Assembly (NCBI GenBank): GCA_041739875.1
Contig: JBGSNA010000367.1
Coordinates: 1 to 64,000, forward strand
Direction: 5' to 3'
Length of the DNA stretch: 64,000 nucleotides
DNA from: JBBSJZ01 sp041739875
Lineage (GTDB): Bacteria > Planctomycetota > Planctomycetia > Pirellulales > Pirellulaceae
Shown: one piece after another, positions 1-9,200 of the stretch
Layout of the letters: the number at the start of each line of letters is the position of its first letter
How positions within the stretch are numbered: position 1 is the stretch's first letter
The notes under the pieces: model-generated
Seen by the model: only the letters and a program-made list of their open reading frames with translations
Database searches by the model: none
Told to the model about the DNA's origin: nothing
Translations under genes and position numbers: made by a program

Positions 1-675
1 GATGAAGTGAAGTGGTATCTATGGCGGAAAGGCAACTTGTTGCTTTCATGCGGCAGGGCCGAAGAGGCCAAGCAATTCTTTGCTCGCGTTATCGATATCG
101 ATCCCAAAGATGATGCAAGTAATACAGGGCTTGCCCAGGCACAACACGCTTGTGGAGAAACGGAAGCCGCGATCAAGACGATCCAAGTTGTTGTTGATGA
201 GTTTGACGCTCCGCCAGCCATGGCACTGCTCGGCGACTACCACTCAGCGATGGGCAACCATGAGATTGCTGAACAGTGGTACCAAAAAACTGAAGCAAAA
301 ATGCGAGAGGAGTTAATCGTCGCTGGAGACGCACACGCTCGTGAAGTCGCTTTGTTTTTCGCGGACCATAATCGCAACATCAGTGAAGCTTTATCGTTGG
401 CAACCTCAGACTTCGATCAGCGTCAAGATCTGTATGCGCACGATACGCTTGCTTGGTGCCAGTATCGCGCCGGAAACTTTGAGGCTGCCTATGTGAACAT
501 CCAAATAGCACTCAAAACAGGCGCCAACGACGCCAATCTCTTTTATCACGCCGCGCTGATTTGCGAGAAGACTGGACGTCAAGCCGATGCGGAACGATGG
601 AGAAAGCGGATGAAGGAAGCGAATCCGCTGTTTGCGCCTCCACTTGAGACCTTAGCGAACACAGATCAGAAATAG
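1..675 (+). CDS. TPR-repeat protein, C-terminal part (5' end outside window)
   Basis: The reading frame is open from base 1, so the gene starts upstream and only about the last 224 codons are here. The sequence is alpha-helical with tetratricopeptide-like spacing: a GNLLLSCGRAEEAKQFFARV helix pair near the beginning, further A-rich helix pairs, and a last one around YRAGNFEAAYVNIQIALKTG. Such repeats are protein-interaction scaffolds. No catalytic motif or membrane segment is visible in this part, and the substrate or partner cannot be named. It converges on the cation exporter, with 41 bases between the stop codons. A 12-base perfect palindrome (TTGAACGTTCAA, 692-703) lies in that gap but has no T-run. 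Confidence 0.75.
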   Translation, partial: DEVKWYLWRKGNLLLSCGRAEEAKQFFARVIDIDPKDDASNTGLAQAQHACGETEAAIKTIQVVVDEFDAPPAMALLGDYHSAMGNHEIAEQWYQKTEAKMREELIVAGDAHAREVALFFADHNRNISEALSLATSDFDQRQDLYAHDTLAWCQYRAGNFEAAYVNIQIALKTGANDANLFYHAALICEKTGRQADAERWRKRMKEANPLFAPPLETLANTDQK

Positions 676-716
676 CCCCCACGGGCCTTGGTTGAACGTT
701 CAAGTCGCACTTGATT

Positions 717-1613
717 TCATAGATGAGTGGGGCACGCTTGGTGACAACGACTAGAGTCATCCGACCGCTCGATTTGAATCGTCGTGTGCGTGATATGGAA
801 TTGATCGTGCAACTCGTGATTTAATGTCGCGAGGAGATCGTCATCGTCTTCAAGCTCGGGCTTGATGAGGTGTACGGTCAGTGCGGTTTCACTTGTTCCG
901 ATGGCCCAGATGTGCAAGTCATGGACGGCTTTTACACCAGGAACGCTCTCCAAATAGACGAGCACTGCCGCCGGGTCGATCCCCTTGGGCACCGCCTGAA
1001 TCGCAAGATTGAATGACTCTTTGAGCAAACCCCATGTGCTGGCAAGAATAATCACTGCAATCAGTAGGCTAGTGACTGGGTCAATCCACGTGAGATGCGT
1101 CCAGTAGATCGCCAGACCAGCGATCACCACGCCCAAGGAAACACCAGCATCCGCCGCCATGTGCAGGAACGCACCACGCAGATTGAGGTCGTGTTTACAA
1201 CCGCTAACGAAAAGCAGTGCCGTTACTGTGTTGATGACAACACCAGCCGCTGCGACAGCCACGATCGCCATTCCAGCGGGCTCAAAAGTATTTGCCAATC
1301 GGTGAAATGCTTCCCAAGCGATGGCCCCGACGGCGGCAATTAATAACAGTGCATTAAACAGTGCAGCGAGAATGGTGGTTCCATGCCAACCGTACGTGCG
1401 CCGAGGCGTGGGATGCAACCGTGCGAGCGAATGCCCAGCCCAGGCAAGAAGCAGCCCAAAGACGTCGCTGAGGTTATGCCCGGCATCCGTCAGCAATGCT
1501 AGCGATTCGAACCAAAATCCACACGCTGCCTCGATAACGACGTAAACGATGTTTAACCCGACACCGAGCGCAAACATTGATCCGAAGTTTTTAACGGCGT
1601 GGTCATGCGACAT
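717..1613 (-). CDS. Cation diffusion facilitator (CDF) family metal exporter, CzcD/ZitB-like
   Basis: A 298-residue inner-membrane antiporter that would export Zn2+ or a similar divalent cation in exchange for protons. Six hydrophobic segments are visible in residues 10-210. The two HxxxD metal-site motifs of zinc-type CDF proteins are present: LLTDAGHNLSD in helix 2 (about residue 45) and LHMAADAGVSLG in helix 5 (about residue 152). A cytoplasmic ferredoxin-like C-terminal domain follows, with PGVKAVHDLHIWAIG. No long His-rich loop separates helices 4 and 5. Length is usual for the family. It is divergent from the BBP7 gene, with 230 bases between the starts. Zn specificity is inferred from the HxxxD pairs; Cd or Co cannot be excluded. 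Confidence 0.92.
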   Translation of the reverse strand: MSHDHAVKNFGSMFALGVGLNIVYVVIEAACGFWFESLALLTDAGHNLSDVFGLLLAWAGHSLARLHPTPRRTYGWHGTTILAALFNALLLIAAVGAIAWEAFHRLANTFEPAGMAIVAVAAAGVVINTVTALLFVSGCKHDLNLRGAFLHMAADAGVSLGVVIAGLAIYWTHLTWIDPVTSLLIAVIILASTWGLLKESFNLAIQAVPKGIDPAAVLVYLESVPGVKAVHDLHIWAIGTSETALTVHLIKPELEDDDDLLATLNHELHDQFHITHTTIQIERSDDSSRCHQACPTHL

Positions 1614-1843
1614 GAGAAGCCTGCTTAAGTTTGACGATTAAAACGAGTTTGTCGATTTTTCTGATTTTCCGGGCAATTGTCCAAAGTTCGGTCACGAACC
1701 CGACGATACCACTCATGGAACGACCTTGCATTTCCGAGTGCGCTCGGTTTTTGAGTCGTCGCCAAGTCCGGGGGGACAAACAGTTTCGGTCAATCGAACA
1801 ACCAGCGACAGCCACCTAGGCTCGTTCAACACACGATTCCCTC

Positions 1844-3517
1844 ATGCTAACAAGAAACCCATTGGTGAAACCCGTGCGATTTTTAACCTGCACTCTCTGT
1901 TTCACGCTGCTTGCGGCAACAGGACTTACATCCAACGCAATGGCCCAAGAGTCATCTGCTCGCTCTAGCCTCCGCAATACCGCGGCGACTGCACGTGCGA
2001 ATTGGCAGCCTGTGCGTCAAGCGTCCACCAAACCAACCTCGACTCAGCCAACGTCCGCTCAGCCTGTCTCGGCACAAACACGGAGCACGGCCAAGCCCAA
2101 AAACTCCGACCCAAGTTTGCCGCCAGCCCCCGTGCGGTCCAACTCGCGAATGAAACTCGTCGACCACTCGGTCTACGACGGGGCACCCCTGTCGGCGGCC
2201 CCAGTCGAAATGCCGATGGACGGTCAAGTCACTTTCGAACCACTCCATGACACGGGCTACTCGTGTGACGCGATGCCTTCGGGACTCGGTTGCAGCTGTG
2301 GTGGTGGCGGATGCGACGGCGGCTGTGATGCTGGCCCAAGTTGCTCGACCGGTAGCTGTGGTGGTTGCAACAGTTGCTGTGGGGAACTTTGTGGCAACGA
2401 CCCGTGGCGTCCTTGCTTAACGCTTTGCCTTCCTCAAGATGGCTGGGTCTCATTTGAGTACCTAGCTTGGTGGCAAGACGGTATGAATTTGCCGCCGCTC
2501 ATTACAACCAGCCCGTCCAATGTGACGCAAGCACAAGCCGGTGTTCTCGGTTCAGGCAATGCGACATCGGTTCTCTACGGTGGCAATAAAGTATTGACCG
2601 ATCCGATCAGTGGCGGCCGTTTGCGATTCGGATTCTGGCTGGATAAATGCCATCAATGGGGCATTGGGGCTGAGTACTTCCAAATTGGTCAAGACACCGA
2701 ATCGTTCCGAGCAACGAGTGGTGGATCACCCATCCTTGCACGACCATTCTTCAACACTCAGTTAAATCGTGAGGACTCCGAATTAATCGCGTTTCCCAAC
2801 GTCGTGTCAGGCACCGGTGGCGTGGACGTTTCGACTGAATTGATTGGTTGGGGCGTGCATCTTCGTCACCTCCGCCAGTGCAATGAGGGTTGTAACGCCG
2901 GTCTGTTCTGTGGTTGCCCCGAACACTTCTGCAGCCGCACAGAACTGATGGTCGGCTACCGCAATCTGCAACTTACGGAAGGGGTTGGTATCTCCGAAGA
3001 CCTCGTGGGAATCAATCCAGCAAACAACTTCGCAATTCGAGACCAGTTCGATACACGGAATCAGTTCAGCGGTTTGGATCTTGGATGGATGTATCGTCGA
3101 ACCCGCGGATTTTGGACCTTCGATGCTTTGATGCGGTTGGCAATCGGCAATACTCGCCAAAGCGTGAATATCAACGGCACCACTCGGATCGACAACGGTG
3201 CAGTACAACAAGGCGGTTTGCTCGCTCAAACGTCCAACATTGGCTCGTACAAGCGAGATGAATTCTCCGTCGTGCCGGAATTTGACTTCAATGTCGGATA
3301 CCAACTCACAGATCACCTTCGACTGATTGGTGGCTACACGTTCATCTACTGGTCGAATGTGGTTCGTCCCGGCGACCAGATCTCGCGAGATCTCAATACC
3401 GACTTGCTCCCCCCACCCGTTGACCCGATCTCGGGAGCTGCTCGACCAGAATTCGCATTCCGGATGACCGACTACTGGGTTCAAGGTCTGAACTTTGGCG
3501 CGGAATATCGCTGGTAA
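1844..3517 (+). CDS. BBP7-type outer-membrane beta-barrel protein with Cys-rich linker
   Basis: A 557-residue secreted protein. Residues 1-34 form a signal peptide ending near NAMAQESS. A Ser/Thr/Gln-rich low-complexity stretch follows (about 35-105, repeated TQPTSAQP-type units). A linker at about residues 143-185 is very rich in Cys and Gly (CSCGGGGCDGGCDAG, CNSCCGELCG). From about residue 200 to the end the pattern is alternating beta strands with aromatic ends, closing with ALNFGAEYRW-type residues (NFGAEYRW), as expected of an outer-membrane barrel whose last residue is aromatic. The overall plan matches the planctomycete BBP7 family, whose function is unknown to me. More Cys pairs lie in the loops (CNEGCNAGLFCGCPEHFC). 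The cysteines may form disulphides with other envelope proteins such as the Cys-rich product at 8622. Confidence 0.8.
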   Translation: MLTRNPLVKPVRFLTCTLCFTLLAATGLTSNAMAQESSARSSLRNTAATARANWQPVRQASTKPTSTQPTSAQPVSAQTRSTAKPKNSDPSLPPAPVRSNSRMKLVDHSVYDGAPLSAAPVEMPMDGQVTFEPLHDTGYSCDAMPSGLGCSCGGGGCDGGCDAGPSCSTGSCGGCNSCCGELCGNDPWRPCLTLCLPQDGWVSFEYLAWWQDGMNLPPLITTSPSNVTQAQAGVLGSGNATSVLYGGNKVLTDPISGGRLRFGFWLDKCHQWGIGAEYFQIGQDTESFRATSGGSPILARPFFNTQLNREDSELIAFPNVVSGTGGVDVSTELIGWGVHLRHLRQCNEGCNAGLFCGCPEHFCSRTELMVGYRNLQLTEGVGISEDLVGINPANNFAIRDQFDTRNQFSGLDLGWMYRRTRGFWTFDALMRLAIGNTRQSVNINGTTRIDNGAVQQGGLLAQTSNIGSYKRDEFSVVPEFDFNVGYQLTDHLRLIGGYTFIYWSNVVRPGDQISRDLNTDLLPPPVDPISGAARPEFAFRMTDYWVQGLNFGAEYRW

Positions 3518-3563
3518 CGCTGGAATCGATTCCACCGTTCGACCGATAAAGAATAAATACTTT

Positions 3564-3585
3564 GTGAGACGATCGATCGTTTCAC
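3564..3585. repeat. 22-bp palindrome downstream of the barrel gene
   Basis: The halves GTGAGACGATC and GATCGTTTCAC are inverted repeats with no spacer and one mismatch, which would be a G-U pair in RNA. It lies 47 bases after the BBP7 stop and 117 bases before the start of the giant repeat protein. It has no T-run, so it is not a classical terminator. It could be a protein-binding site for the gene at 3702 or an RNA 3'-end hairpin. Confidence 0.4.
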
Positions 3586-3701
3586 ACGTCAAACTCAGCG
3601 TCACAGCACCCCAATATCTATGCCGAGATCGTCGTTCACCGCACCGGTGGTGAATGGACTTTGACAGCAACTAGATCACGAGAGCCCACAGGATTGTCAC
3701 T

Positions 3702-6700
3702 ATGGTTTGGCAACAAATCTTCGATCGCTTCGCAAAGACGAACCGCTCGCTACGTCGTAAAGACCAAAAGCGCCGTTTGATTTTAGAGCGACTCGACTCG
3801 CGAGCCTTAATGGCGGCCGACATTGGGATTATCCAAGGCGTTGCGTTCACCGACAATTCTGGTGACGGCCTAACCGCCGACGACGCCCGGTTGGCTGGCG
3901 TTACCGTTCAGCTATACCGCGACAATAACAACAACGGCACGCTTGAAACGACCGGGGTCGGCGCAGACACCCTCCTCGGCACAACCACGACTGACTCACT
4001 CGCTAGCGCAACTCCGGGCCGCTACCGTTTTGGCACTGGCGGACTCAATTTGGGTGCCGGACAGTATCTCGTTGTGCAAACCGCCACAGGCACATTGACG
4101 CCACCGGCGGCGCCTTCGGTTGTCCAAATCGTCGATGGTTTTGAGAGCATCGTCATCGACAGTTTCAACCAGACCGGTTTGTCAACCATCCTGGCAAATT
4201 CCACCACCCCCAATCAAACAGCGATTTCGGTAGCTCCGACCTCCGAAGTGATTGGCGGCGAGCGTGATATCACAATTGACCTCACCACGGCTGTCGGCAA
4301 TGTGACCCTTGATATTGAACAAACTCAAGGCGTTCTTACGTTTGGAAGCTCCAACGGTGCCGGCACGGCGATCATCCAATACGACGGAACGGACGGATCA
4401 ACCACGCTTTCTCCAACGGGTCTTGGCAGTGTAAGCCTGAGTGCAAACGAGGCCAAGTCAGGCATCGTGACACGTGTGAGCAGCAATCCGGTTGCTGGTA
4501 CGTTCGAAGTCCGAATCTACACCAGCGCGACCAATTTTTCTTCGGTAACTATCACCTATCCGGCCGGGTCAGATGTCAACCCCGTCGATATCTTCACACC
4601 CTTTTCCAGCTTCTCGACAGCAACCAGTGCTGGTGCGACTGGTCCAGCGGACTTTAATAACGTAGGTGCGATCGAACAGCGACTCGTACTGGTAACCGAC
4701 CAAGACGTGAAAGTTTCGCTAGTTGAAGCCAACACGCCTGAGATCGTGACTGCGAATCTTGCGAATACGCAATTCCTCTCACTTGGCGGTCAGGTTTATC
4801 TCGACAACGCTAGCGCCACGAGCAACCAGAACAACGGGACCCGTGACACCGGCGAAGCAGGTCGCGATCTTGTAACCGTAGAACTCTATCAAGTCGCTGG
4901 CCCCAACGGCACCGTCGACGTTAATACAGCGACTCCGCTGGCGACGACAACCACGGGCACTAATGGAGCGTATAACTTCACCAATCTGCTGCCTGGCCAT
5001 TATATCGTTGCCATTCCATCAAGCCAGTTCGGCGCAGGTCAAAGACTGTTTGGCTTTGGCACGAGCACGCTCGGCACCAACGCGCCAAACGACAACGCTC
5101 CAGACCCAGATAACAATGTGGTCGGTGACGACAACGGTATTCGCGACGCAAACGGAAATGTCGTTAGTTTGCCAATCACACTGGCGGCAGGTGCTGAACC
5201 TGACACAGCCGTCGATGGCAATGATACCAACATGAACAATACGGTGGGTTTCGGCTTTATTCCACTGATCGATCTTGCGATCACGAAGACGCTTAATGTC
5301 GATAACTCAACGGTTTCCGCAGGCGGAACCGCCGTCTTTGATATTTTGGTTACGAACGCCGGACCCTCCGATGCCACCGGTGTCCGAGTCAGTGACGCAA
5401 TTCCGGCGGGGTTGACGTTCCAGTCGATCAGTAATGCTTCGGGGTCGTTCACAACCAACGGCGGAACGGCTGGCAATCCATTAGTTGTCACCATTGGCAG
5501 CGTACCATCGGGCACAACCCAAAGCTTCCGAATCATCACGAGCATTGGCGCGACACAAACGACGGACATTACCAATGTGTCCACGGTGACTGGCAACGAA
5601 GTGGAAACGAATGCGACGAACAATACCGATGATGCGTTAGTCGATTTGCCAAGTTCCGACCTGCGTATTTCCAAAACTGACTCGCCAGACCCCGTTTCGG
5701 CAGGTGGTACATTAACTTATACGATCACCGTTACAAACGATGGCCCGGACGCGGCTCAGGGCGTTCAGGTTACCGATCCGTTGCCTACTGGCGTCACTTT
5801 TGTCAGCGGTAATGTTGGCGGCGATGCGACAAGAGTTGCGTTCAATGCGACGACTCGCACCGTTACCGCAAACATCGGAACCTTGGCAAATGGTGCAGTT
5901 TCAACCATTACCGTGGTAGTCACGGTGGGCTCCGCTACAACTGGTCCGCTGAGCAATGTTGCTACCGTCACTGCTACGCCAAACACAGACTCCAACCCAA
6001 ATAACAACACGTCAACTGCTCCAACAGATATCAATCGCATCGTTGATGTTGCAGTCACAAAAACGGCGTCGACGTCACCCATTGCTGGTGGCCAAGTCAC
6101 GTACACTGTCGTCGTGACCAATAACAATCCTGCGGCTCCTGGCGATGCTCGTGGTGTCGTGGTAACCGACACTCTGAATTCGTCACTCACATTCGCATCG
6201 TTCAACCCACAAACTTCTGGCGTGGTACAAACCACTGGCGCGACCGCTCGTGACCTTGTGTTTACCGTTGGCGATCTGCCCTTTGGTGCCACACGAACAT
6301 TCAGCTTCGTAGCAAACGTTGCATCTTCAGCCACTGGAACGATTCCGAATACAGCCGTCGTCACCACCACGGATACGGACACTGTTCCAACGAACAATAC
6401 CGAAGATGAACCGATTACTCTCGGTCGCACCTTTGATTTGATCATCACGAAGACGGTCGACAGGGCAACCGCAGTGCCTGGCCAAGACACGCTGCTTTAT
6501 ACAATTACGGTTAGCCACGATACCGACAGTCTCTCGGATGCCCCAGCATTCTTTGTTCAAGATGTTTTGCCTGCCGGTTTGAGCGGTCAAGTCATCACGG
6601 CAACAACTGCGTCGGCGGCACCCACATTCGACACGACGACTCGGACGGCGCGCGTTGACTTCTCGGGCCTTCCGATTGGCGCGACCCGCTCGTTTACGAT

Positions 6701-7988
6701 AGCGGTAACGGTTGACGCCAGTGCCACTGGGAATACGTCGGGGGCCATCGTCAATCCAGCGACTGTCAACGCTGGAGCAACCGAACTTGATACAACGAAC
6801 AATACCGCCAACGCGACGACGACGCTCGCACCAAACTTTGACGTGACGGTCACCAAGACAACCACTTCAACAAATGTTGGTCCTGGCGACACAGTCGTCT
6901 ATACCGTCGGCGTTACGAAGTCTGGACCAAGCCAAGCACGCGGAGTGACGTTCACCGATGCGGTACCAACGGGATTAACATTCGTGAGCGGTACGCTCAA
7001 TGGTGTAGCCGCCAGTGTCAGTAGTGGCTCGATCTCCGTCCCAGCCTTCAATCTCGATAACAACACGCCGATTACGGGTACCCTCACGTTCACCGTCAAT
7101 AACACGGCTCCAGCGGGAGCGGTTACTAACACTGCCGTTATCGCCGCAACGGGCGAGACGAACACCAATAACAATTCGGCCAGTGCTCAAGTCACAGTCA
7201 CTCCGAGAGCTGATGTGGCGGTACAGAAAACGGTTTCGGCAACCAGTGCAAATACGGGCAGTCCGCTCGTTTATACGATTACGGTAAGCAACACGGGACC
7301 TTCGACTGCGGCTGGCATTCAAGTGGTGGATACCTTACCCGTCGGCGTGACGTTCGTAAGTGGCACAGGTTTGAATGGTGCAGCCGTTTCCGCGCCCAAT
7401 GCGAGTCGTCAGATCACCATTCCTGGCGGGGACTTGGCTGCAAACGGAAGTTTCACGATCACTATCAATGCGACAGTGAATGCTACGGCAACCGGCCAAC
7501 TTGTTAACTCAGCTGCTGTGACAACCACAACGCCGGAAACAAACACGGCCAACAATTCGGCAAATGCGACAACAACCATTGCAGCCAGAACATCATCGCT
7601 TTCGGGCGTCGTGTTCGTCGACAACAATCGCGATGGTCTCTTCAACACGGGTGACACCGGACAGTCGGGCGTTACAGTTCAACTCACGGGTACGGATTCG
7701 CTTGGAGCACCTGTGACGGCAACACAAGTTACTGCGACGGGTGGCACCTATTCGTTCACGAACCTACCTGCAGGATCCTACACGGTCCAGCGAACCGACA
7801 AGCCAGCGAACTTACTCAGCGGCGCGGAGCAACTTGGTAACAACGCGACGGCAAACGTGAACGCCGTTGACAACGCGTTCACTCAACTTGGGCTTGGAGA
7901 CAACATCCAAGCGACAAACTTCAACTTCGGGCTTCTTGACGAACCCGTTTCGAAACGACGTTTCTTGGCATCCACAAGCGGCAATTGA
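3702..7988 (+). CDS. Giant secreted SdrD-B / DUF11 repeat protein with LEPR-XLL-like N-terminus
   Basis: A 1428-residue surface or extracellular protein. There is no ordinary signal peptide. A basic leader (residues 1-28) precedes ILERLDSRALMAAD (about 27-40), the LEPR-XLL-type motif seen at the start of many large planctomycete proteins. Order after that: an SdrD-B-like domain (about 42-150), a beta-rich region without clear assignment (150-350), a second SdrD-B-like domain (about 355-510), six DUF11 repeats starting near residues 524, 653, 781, 910, 1046 and 1170 (each with the pattern ITKT...AGG...Y.I.VTN.GP..A.GV.V.D.LP.G), and a last SdrD-B-like domain (about 1298-1415). Asp/Asn-rich loops (DNNNNGT, DNNRDGLF) suggest Ca2+ binding. 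An adhesive or structural role is inferred. No anchor motif is visible at the C-terminus (KRRFLASTSGN). The strong terminator at 8100 ends the unit. Confidence 0.85.
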   Translation: MVWQQIFDRFAKTNRSLRRKDQKRRLILERLDSRALMAADIGIIQGVAFTDNSGDGLTADDARLAGVTVQLYRDNNNNGTLETTGVGADTLLGTTTTDSLASATPGRYRFGTGGLNLGAGQYLVVQTATGTLTPPAAPSVVQIVDGFESIVIDSFNQTGLSTILANSTTPNQTAISVAPTSEVIGGERDITIDLTTAVGNVTLDIEQTQGVLTFGSSNGAGTAIIQYDGTDGSTTLSPTGLGSVSLSANEAKSGIVTRVSSNPVAGTFEVRIYTSATNFSSVTITYPAGSDVNPVDIFTPFSSFSTATSAGATGPADFNNVGAIEQRLVLVTDQDVKVSLVEANTPEIVTANLANTQFLSLGGQVYLDNASATSNQNNGTRDTGEAGRDLVTVELYQVAGPNGTVDVNTATPLATTTTGTNGAYNFTNLLPGHYIVAIPSSQFGAGQRLFGFGTSTLGTNAPNDNAPDPDNNVVGDDNGIRDANGNVVSLPITLAAGAEPDTAVDGNDTNMNNTVGFGFIPLIDLAITKTLNVDNSTVSAGGTAVFDILVTNAGPSDATGVRVSDAIPAGLTFQSISNASGSFTTNGGTAGNPLVVTIGSVPSGTTQSFRIITSIGATQTTDITNVSTVTGNEVETNATNNTDDALVDLPSSDLRISKTDSPDPVSAGGTLTYTITVTNDGPDAAQGVQVTDPLPTGVTFVSGNVGGDATRVAFNATTRTVTANIGTLANGAVSTITVVVTVGSATTGPLSNVATVTATPNTDSNPNNNTSTAPTDINRIVDVAVTKTASTSPIAGGQVTYTVVVTNNNPAAPGDARGVVVTDTLNSSLTFASFNPQTSGVVQTTGATARDLVFTVGDLPFGATRTFSFVANVASSATGTIPNTAVVTTTDTDTVPTNNTEDEPITLGRTFDLIITKTVDRATAVPGQDTLLYTITVSHDTDSLSDAPAFFVQDVLPAGLSGQVITATTASAAPTFDTTTRTARVDFSGLPIGATRSFTIAVTVDASATGNTSGAIVNPATVNAGATELDTTNNTANATTTLAPNFDVTVTKTTTSTNVGPGDTVVYTVGVTKSGPSQARGVTFTDAVPTGLTFVSGTLNGVAASVSSGSISVPAFNLDNNTPITGTLTFTVNNTAPAGAVTNTAVIAATGETNTNNNSASAQVTVTPRADVAVQKTVSATSANTGSPLVYTITVSNTGPSTAAGIQVVDTLPVGVTFVSGTGLNGAAVSAPNASRQITIPGGDLAANGSFTITINATVNATATGQLVNSAAVTTTTPETNTANNSANATTTIAARTSSLSGVVFVDNNRDGLFNTGDTGQSGVTVQLTGTDSLGAPVTATQVTATGGTYSFTNLPAGSYTVQRTDKPANLLSGAEQLGNNATANVNAVDNAFTQLGLGDNIQATNFNFGLLDEPVSKRRFLASTSGN

Positions 7989-8099
7989 TCCTAGACGACT
8001 GATGACGATCCGATGAGGGAGCCGGTGATTGCTAAGTACCGGATCGTTAAACGACTCAGTCTCTAAGATCGCCGCAAACGCGATACCTTGAAATGTGAA

Positions 8100-8132
8100 C
8101 GCTCGGCCTTCGGGGGGAGGCCGAGCGTTTTT
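8100..8132 (+). terminator. Rho-independent terminator of the giant repeat-protein gene
   Basis: A perfect 10-bp GC-rich stem (CGCTCGGCCT at 8100-8109 with AGGCCGAGCG at 8118-8127), an 8-base loop and five T residues (8128-8132). It lies 112 bases after the stop at 7988. Confidence 0.9.
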
Positions 8133-8608
8133 CGTTTTCATCGCGACCATTTCCGGACACCGGCAACTTGGTTGAGCGCCCGTTTGAATCTAGGTCTAGC
8201 GGTGATGCTTACAATCGCTCGAACCGTCAATGTCACGCGCCGCATACTTTCCCTAAATGGGATTGAACCCGCCGTCGATAGATAACGCACAGCTCCCCAG
8301 GTCGAGCTTTGAAATTTTCTCGTATGAAAACCGGTGTTATCGATACAGAGCTCAGACGTGTTGCGTTCATCCCAGTAAAGTGACGTTCGCTAGCAAATGT
8401 CCCAGGATGAGCGATTCTTTTCGTGGTATCTCGACGATAGCTACTTGTGAACACCTAGCGTGTTTGCACCAAAGACCACAGCACTTAACTTGATTGATGA
8501 CTTACGAATTCAATCACTCGACGGATCCCGACATCTCCCCAAAAGTAGTCGGTTCCATTGGATGTGCTAGGGAACTTGGCAAGAACCTTCCCCCTTTACT
8601 GAATCTAT

Positions 8609-8612
8609 GGAG
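8609..8612 (+). promoter_or_regulatory. Shine-Dalgarno site deciding the start of the Cys-rich protein
   Basis: GGAG lies 9 bases before the ATG at 8622 and overlaps the alternative ATG at 8607. It favours the second ATG, which also begins directly with a good signal peptide (MQKVFVPVMLALAFVAS). Confidence 0.55.
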
Positions 8613-8621
8613 ATCCAGACG

Positions 8622-9140
8622 ATGCAAAAAGTATTCGTCCCTGTAATGTTGGCACTCGCTTTTGTTGCCAGCACTTCATCCAACGCAAGCGCTTTCGGCC
8701 ACTTGGCCAAGTTGCTCGGACACGGCGGATGTGATAGCGGTTGTGACACTGGCTGTTATGCTGAACCTGCTTGTGGTTGCGAAGTCGCTGCACCAACTTG
8801 TGGTTGCGAAGTTGTTGACCCATGCTGCGGAGCACCAAAGCTCGGTCTGCTGAAGAAGTTGTTCCACAAGCACCACGGCTGTGACAGTGGTTGCGACATG
8901 GGCTGTGCAGCTCCTGCACCATGCTACGTCGAACCAGCTTGCGGTTGCGAAGCTCCTGCTCCAAGCTGTGGCTGTGAAGCTGCTCCTTGCTGCGGACCAA
9001 AGCACAAGATTGGTGGTTTCCTCAAGAAGCTTTTCCATCACAAGAGCTGCGGTTGCGGATGTGAAGTCATCGAACCAGCTTGCGGTTGCGAACCGGCTTG
9101 CGGTTTCGAAGCTGCACCAAGCTGCGGATGTGGCGGCTAA
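8622..9140 (+). CDS. Small secreted cysteine-rich repeat protein
   Basis: 172 residues from the preferred start (177 from the alternative ATG at 8607). A signal peptide ends near SNASAFG. The mature part holds 27 Cys, mostly as CGCE and CDSGCDxGC units. A longer module is repeated about two and a half times: a short amphipathic stretch rich in Leu, Lys and His (GLLKKLFHKHHG, GGFLKKLFHHKS) followed by a CxxxCxxxC block and several ACGCE/SCGCE/CCG blocks separated by Pro-Ala-Glu linkers. It is not a classical metallothionein because it is exported, so disulphide-linked envelope structure or periplasmic metal binding are the best guesses. The neighbouring barrel protein carries similar CDGGCDAG motifs. 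A good terminator follows at 9208. Function is unknown. Confidence 0.8.
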   Translation: MQKVFVPVMLALAFVASTSSNASAFGHLAKLLGHGGCDSGCDTGCYAEPACGCEVAAPTCGCEVVDPCCGAPKLGLLKKLFHKHHGCDSGCDMGCAAPAPCYVEPACGCEAPAPSCGCEAAPCCGPKHKIGGFLKKLFHHKSCGCGCEVIEPACGCEPACGFEAAPSCGCGG

Positions 9141-9200
9141 TCCCCACCTGAAAGGTTACGATACGCACGGTCCGATCGACTGACCCACCGAATCAACCGA

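Larger units (their letters stand above)
7989..8621. other. Intergenic region of about 630 bases
   Basis: The region holds the intrinsic terminator of the upstream gene (8100-8132). After it, about 470 bases show no convincing gene. Short open frames on both strands there have no recognisable product, plausible start site or family pattern. The distal part is presumably the promoter and long 5' leader of the Cys-rich protein. I could not identify a clear promoter or a tRNA. Confidence 0.5.

Noticed and set aside
692..703. TTGAACGTTCAA palindrome between the TPR and CDF genes as a bidirectional terminator
   Set aside because: Too short and AT-rich, with no T-run on either side.
1603..1815. 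70-codon minus-strand frame upstream of the CDF gene
   Set aside because: Overlaps the CDF start, shows no domain, and competes with an equal frame on the other strand.
2807..3670. 287-codon minus-strand frame opposite the barrel gene
   Set aside because: It covers the strongly coding barrel sequence in the opposite strand, has no family pattern, and runs past the barrel gene end. Treated as a shadow.
5765..6490. 241-codon minus-strand frame opposite the giant repeat protein
   Set aside because: Ala/Val/Thr-rich product mirrors the repeated codons of the real gene; other similar minus-strand frames exist at each DUF11 repeat.
8257..8493. 78-codon plus-strand frame in the 8.0-8.6 kb gap
   Set aside because: No ribosome site, no domain, and it overlaps equal frames on the other strand.
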